DNA of 23,353 nucleotides from a virus. The translations under genes were made by a program, and so were the position numbers. Location of the stretch: the IMG/VR virus record IMGVR_UViG_3300050015_000176, positions 1-23,353 of that record; one strand, written 5' to 3'. Positions 20,537 to 23,353 of this stretch are shown here, piece after piece. A model generated the notes under the pieces. The model was not told the DNA's origin. It saw nothing but the letters and a program-made list of their open reading frames with translations, and did no database searches. Every line of letters starts with the position of its first letter. Within the stretch, counting starts at the first letter, position 1.

Positions 20537-20812
20537 ATGACTCTCAATTTTAATACCATCGGCAAGGCCTTCTCGAAACTCGGTGACTTGATGGACATGT
20601 ATCAGAAGCAGGCCCGTGCAGATGCCAACAACGACGGCGTGCTCTCGACAGAGGAGCAGATAGCCGCTTTCGTCAAGATGATTCCCGACGCGGAAGACCT
20701 GTCAGGAATCAGCGTCAAGGGAAACGTTATGCTGGATTCTCCGGAGAAGCTCATGGCCTTAGCAACGGAAGCCATAGCCCTGGCCAACAAGTACCAACTC
20801 ATCAAGGGCTGA
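20537..20812 (+). CDS. EF-hand protein
   Basis: A 91-residue protein with a canonical calcium-binding loop DANNDGVLSTEE (residues 29-40: D29, N31, D33, G34, L36, S37, E40) followed by a helix. Only one EF-hand is present. The surrounding helices are amphipathic. AGGA lies about 11 bases before the ATG. It sits between the holin-like gene and a small acidic gene and seems higher in G+C than the terminase. Single EF-hand/dockerin-like loops occur in some virion proteins; its role here is unknown. Confidence 0.75.
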   Translation: MTLNFNTIGKAFSKLGDLMDMYQKQARADANNDGVLSTEEQIAAFVKMIPDAEDLSGISVKGNVMLDSPEKLMALATEAIALANKYQLIKG

Positions 20813-20818
20813 CTGAAC

Positions 20819-20998
20819 ATGGCAGAGCCAACGAAGCCCGGAGAAGTGCCCAACAGCCACGACGGCTTAGGACGCTTGCTAGAGACACAGAAGGCGCGGG
20901 GGAAGGACGAACCCATAAAACTTCCTCTTTGCACATTTGAGACTGTCGTGAGCGGAGAACAGATTAAGAGCATGAATGATGAATACTTAGAGCAGTGA
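20819..20998 (+). CDS. 59-residue acidic protein, unknown
   Basis: ATG 20819 comes six bases after the EF-hand gene stop, with AAGGG about ten bases upstream. The product (MAEPTKPGEVPNSHDGLGRL at the start, SMNDEYLEQ at the end) is hydrophilic and has no recognisable motif. Tight spacing to both neighbours supports a real gene in the same operon. Confidence 0.55.
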   Translation: MAEPTKPGEVPNSHDGLGRLLETQKARGKDEPIKLPLCTFETVVSGEQIKSMNDEYLEQ

Positions 20999-21013
20999 AC
21001 GGAAGGAACTATT

Positions 21014-22681
21014 ATGGCCGAGATAGTTGACAAATGGGGATATATTTCGGTTGTTACTGAAGAATTAGCCGCAGTCCTCGTCTTGCAAGGGTGGAAGTAT
21101 AAGCGCAAAGGACCGGAATCAGTAAAAAATATTTGCTTCCGCCTTAATAAAAAGATCAAGGCTCCCAAAATAAAGGAGAAACAGAAAGAGCCAGAGGGAA
21201 TAACTTTCCATTCATTTGATCATATCTTGGTCATTCGTTCCATAAATGGCCTTGGGGATGTCCTAATGTTGACTCCTACATTGAGGGAGATGAAAAAAAA
21301 TTTCCCTCAATGTAGGATAACAGTAGCCACACAGCATAGATACGCCCCCATATTTGAGAACAATCCAGACGTGGAATGGATATCCTCAGATATTCCCATA
21401 GAGAAAATAGATAGCGACGGGAGATGTATTTATAACCGAGAAGTCAACTTGAATCATTATGTCGAAAACAGGGAATGTCAAGAAATCACGAATAATGGAG
21501 TATCAAAAATAAACAGGATTGATTTAACGGCGGAGGCATTTGGAATTACTCTTTCAGATCATTCATTAGTATACCAAGTTACTGAGGAAGAAAAGGAGTG
21601 GGCCCTAAAGAAGCTCAAATCCTTGAAGATAAAAAAGAATCAGAAAATTGCTGGAGTTCAAATAAAGTCCGTTTCCCCCGTAAGAACTTACTCTAAAATC
21701 AAAGAAGTGTGCCAGTTTCTCGCGGAGAAAGGAATCGCGATCCTATTATTCAACGAAGACAAGAACATAGGATGGACTGGAAAAAATATTCATAATTTCT
21801 GTGGAATTTCTTTGCGCCAAGTAGGATCATTGATAGATCAGACTCATCTTGTAATTGGGCCTGATTCTGGGCTGATCCATTTTGCCTCTGCTCTTAAAAA
21901 GCCCACAATTGGATTCTTTAATGAAGTTGATCCAGACTTGAGAATCAGATACTACAAGGACGCCTTTGCGTTCTTTCCAAGAGAATCATGCCATAAAATG
22001 CCATGTGGATTTGGATTGGGATGCAAGAAGGAGTGTTTTGATTCTATTATGCCTCAAATGGTTGTGGACAAAGCAATGGAGATGCTCATGGTAGGCAATA
22101 GAGATCAATCTCTCGTGAGCGAAGACAGACATAGAAGGCTTGAGAAAGTCGCCAGCAAAATCATTTCCTATAAGTTAAAGGGAAGCATTGCAGAGGTTGG
22201 AGTCTATAAGGGCGGAACGGCTCTAACACTTGCGAAGGTGTTTAGTAAAACAAAAAAGAAGCTATATCTTTTTGACACTTTCGAGGGCATACCTTATGCG
22301 GATTCAGAGGTAGACGTTCATAAGCAAGGAGACTATGGCGACGTTTCCTTTAAAAGCATTGAAGATATGTTTTCTGGATACAATAACGAGATCAGGAAAG
22401 GCATTTTCCCTGCTACGGCCAAAGGTCTTGAGAAAAAGAAATTCTGCTTCGTCCATATTGACACTGACGTATATCAATCAGTAAAGGACTGCATTGAGTT
22501 CTTTTATCCTCGTGTCGTGGATGGTGGATACTTGATCTTCGACGATTGGGAATGGAAGTATTGCCCAGGTGTTAAAAAAGGGGTAGAAGAATTTCTTATT
22601 GGCAAGATTGAGAAGCCAAGTTTTTTTAATATGCAGTGTGTTATTCAGAAGGGCAGAGAAGTCGCGGAGATACCGGAATGA
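21014..22681 (+). CDS. Fusion of a GT9 glycosyltransferase and a TylF-type O-methyltransferase
   Basis: A 555-residue two-enzyme protein. Residues about 70-360 resemble glycosyltransferase family 9 (heptosyltransferase type): ILVIRSINGLGDVLMLTPTL (71-90) and the nucleotide-sugar site IGPDSGLIHFASAL (281-294), followed by a Cys cluster (326, 331, 337, 341). Residues about 375-550 match the macrocin-O-methyltransferase (TylF/MycF) family: EVGVYKGGTA (394-403, SAM site), LFDTFEG (419-425), HIDTDVYQS (481-489) and FDDWEW (509-514). The N-terminal 60 residues are unrelated. It probably adds and methylates a sugar on a glycan. GGAAGGA precedes the ATG. The next gene overlaps as ATGA. Confidence 0.85.
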   Translation: MAEIVDKWGYISVVTEELAAVLVLQGWKYKRKGPESVKNICFRLNKKIKAPKIKEKQKEPEGITFHSFDHILVIRSINGLGDVLMLTPTLREMKKNFPQCRITVATQHRYAPIFENNPDVEWISSDIPIEKIDSDGRCIYNREVNLNHYVENRECQEITNNGVSKINRIDLTAEAFGITLSDHSLVYQVTEEEKEWALKKLKSLKIKKNQKIAGVQIKSVSPVRTYSKIKEVCQFLAEKGIAILLFNEDKNIGWTGKNIHNFCGISLRQVGSLIDQTHLVIGPDSGLIHFASALKKPTIGFFNEVDPDLRIRYYKDAFAFFPRESCHKMPCGFGLGCKKECFDSIMPQMVVDKAMEMLMVGNRDQSLVSEDRHRRLEKVASKIISYKLKGSIAEVGVYKGGTALTLAKVFSKTKKKLYLFDTFEGIPYADSEVDVHKQGDYGDVSFKSIEDMFSGYNNEIRKGIFPATAKGLEKKKFCFVHIDTDVYQSVKDCIEFFYPRVVDGGYLIFDDWEWKYCPGVKKGVEEFLIGKIEKPSFFNMQCVIQKGREVAEIPE

Positions 22682-23353
22682 CTACATTCCTTATCGGACA
22701 ATATGGCTCTGGAAACTTGGGAGATGAGGCAATCCTGAAAGGGATGAGGGCTATTCCTAAGTTTAAATCTGCTATTGTCATAGACGAGTACAAAAGGATT
22801 CCGATGGGAATTGAGATAAAAGATATTAGTAGGCTTGTAACCCCAAAAGATCATCTCGTTATTGGAGGGGGAGGGCTGTTCTGCGGAAGGGAAGAGCTAT
22901 TGCACTACGTTAATATGGCTAGGTTTTTCAAGAACTATTCTATTCAAGGAGTTGGAGTTGACAGGGTATTTAGCGAAGAAGATTTGTATGTTTTGGCTCT
23001 CCTGTTTCAGCAAGCAGAGAAGGTATCTGTTCGTAATTTAGAGAGCCAAGAATCACTGAAGTCTATCGGAATATCGGGAGTAGAAGTTATTCAGGACTTT
23101 TCGTCGCTTATGCCTGCATGTTCAAAAGAAAAGGCACTGGAGATCCTAAAAGAGAACAATTCCTCAGAAGGATCTATTGGCATAAACCTGCACCAACCAA
23201 TTAAAACAGATTCCCTTAAAGAAAAGTTTGTGGTGGATATTAAAAAATTTGCAAGTTTGATCGAAGACATAATAGCAAAAACCCAGAATAATGTTGTTTT
23301 TATTCCAACGAGTTACAACAAGGATGGAGTTTGGGATTTAGACATAGCCGATA
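22678..23353 (+). CDS. Polysaccharide pyruvyl transferase, cut by the window end
   Basis: At least 225 codons, open at the right edge. It begins MTTFLIGQYGSGNLGDEAIL and shows the pyruvyl transferase family landmarks GSGNLGDEAI (10-19), VIGGGGLF (61-68), the strand SIQGVGVD (88-95) and VRNLESQESLKSIGI with QDFS. Members (for example CsaB) transfer a ketal-linked pyruvate from PEP to sugars of cell-wall polymers or exopolysaccharide. The ATG overlaps the fusion gene stop (ATGA), so both act in one pathway, probably modification of a surface glycan. The C-terminal part is not in the window. Confidence 0.85.
   Translation, partial: MTTFLIGQYGSGNLGDEAILKGMRAIPKFKSAIVIDEYKRIPMGIEIKDISRLVTPKDHLVIGGGGLFCGREELLHYVNMARFFKNYSIQGVGVDRVFSEEDLYVLALLFQQAEKVSVRNLESQESLKSIGISGVEVIQDFSSLMPACSKEKALEILKENNSSEGSIGINLHQPIKTDSLKEKFVVDIKKFASLIEDIIAKTQNNVVFIPTSYNKDGVWDLDIAD

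Overview
This window looks like part of a tailed double-stranded DNA phage (or prophage) genome. The hallmarks are a large terminase, a compact leftward replication and recombination block, dozens of small genes joined by ATGA/GTGA/TAATG overlaps, and strong Shine-Dalgarno sites. The replication set (DnaD-type initiator, short helicase loader, DnaB helicase, SSB) and an early-gene zinc-ribbon family are typical of phages of Bacillota-like hosts, but the host is an inference. No tRNA, rRNA, CRISPR array, integrase or attachment site was seen.

Leftward arm (1 to about 14.4 kb, minus strand, by eye richer in G+C). From the promoter near 14.5 kb the order is: three early proteins (zinc-ribbon, RHH-tailed, unknown); a stretch with hairpins and a 26-residue membrane peptide; a DnaN-like clamp that seems to lack its third domain; an LPD29-domain protein; a ribbon-helix-helix protein; an XRE regulator with its own promoter and a 15-bp operator; and a small membrane protein. 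Next comes a recombination module (YqaJ exonuclease, SbcC/RecF-like ATPase, Rad52-like annealing protein). A second consensus promoter follows at 6.13-6.16 kb, then the replication module (initiator with iteron-like repeats inside the gene, helicase loader, DnaB helicase, unknown, SSB, coiled-coil protein, RuvC-like nuclease, HD phosphohydrolase). The arm ends with a paralogue of the small membrane protein and a DNA methyltransferase.

Control region (14.4-15.97 kb). Leftward and rightward promoters diverge here. Eight copies of a near-palindromic 11-bp motif (TTGTRWTACAA type) are scattered over or beside the rightward promoters. A two-gene rightward operon ends in a good terminator. It is followed by a promoter and about 158 nt that fold into six successive hairpins ending in a T tract, a candidate undescribed phage ncRNA. 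A short ORF resembling the start of P63C-domain proteins, probably a remnant, comes next.

Rightward arm (15.97 kb to the end, by eye more A+T-rich). Small proteins, one secreted with three PTLPG repeats, lead to a probable small terminase. That gene overlaps the large terminase by 224 nt in another reading frame. The large terminase carries a 299-residue intein inside its Walker B motif. After it come a small metal-ribbon-like protein, a small membrane protein, four 11-bp tandem repeats, an EF-hand protein and a small acidic protein. The window ends with two glycan genes: a GT9 glycosyltransferase fused to a TylF-type O-methyltransferase, and a polysaccharide pyruvyl transferase cut by the window end. 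Together they suggest that the phage alters a host surface polymer or glycosylates a product of its own.
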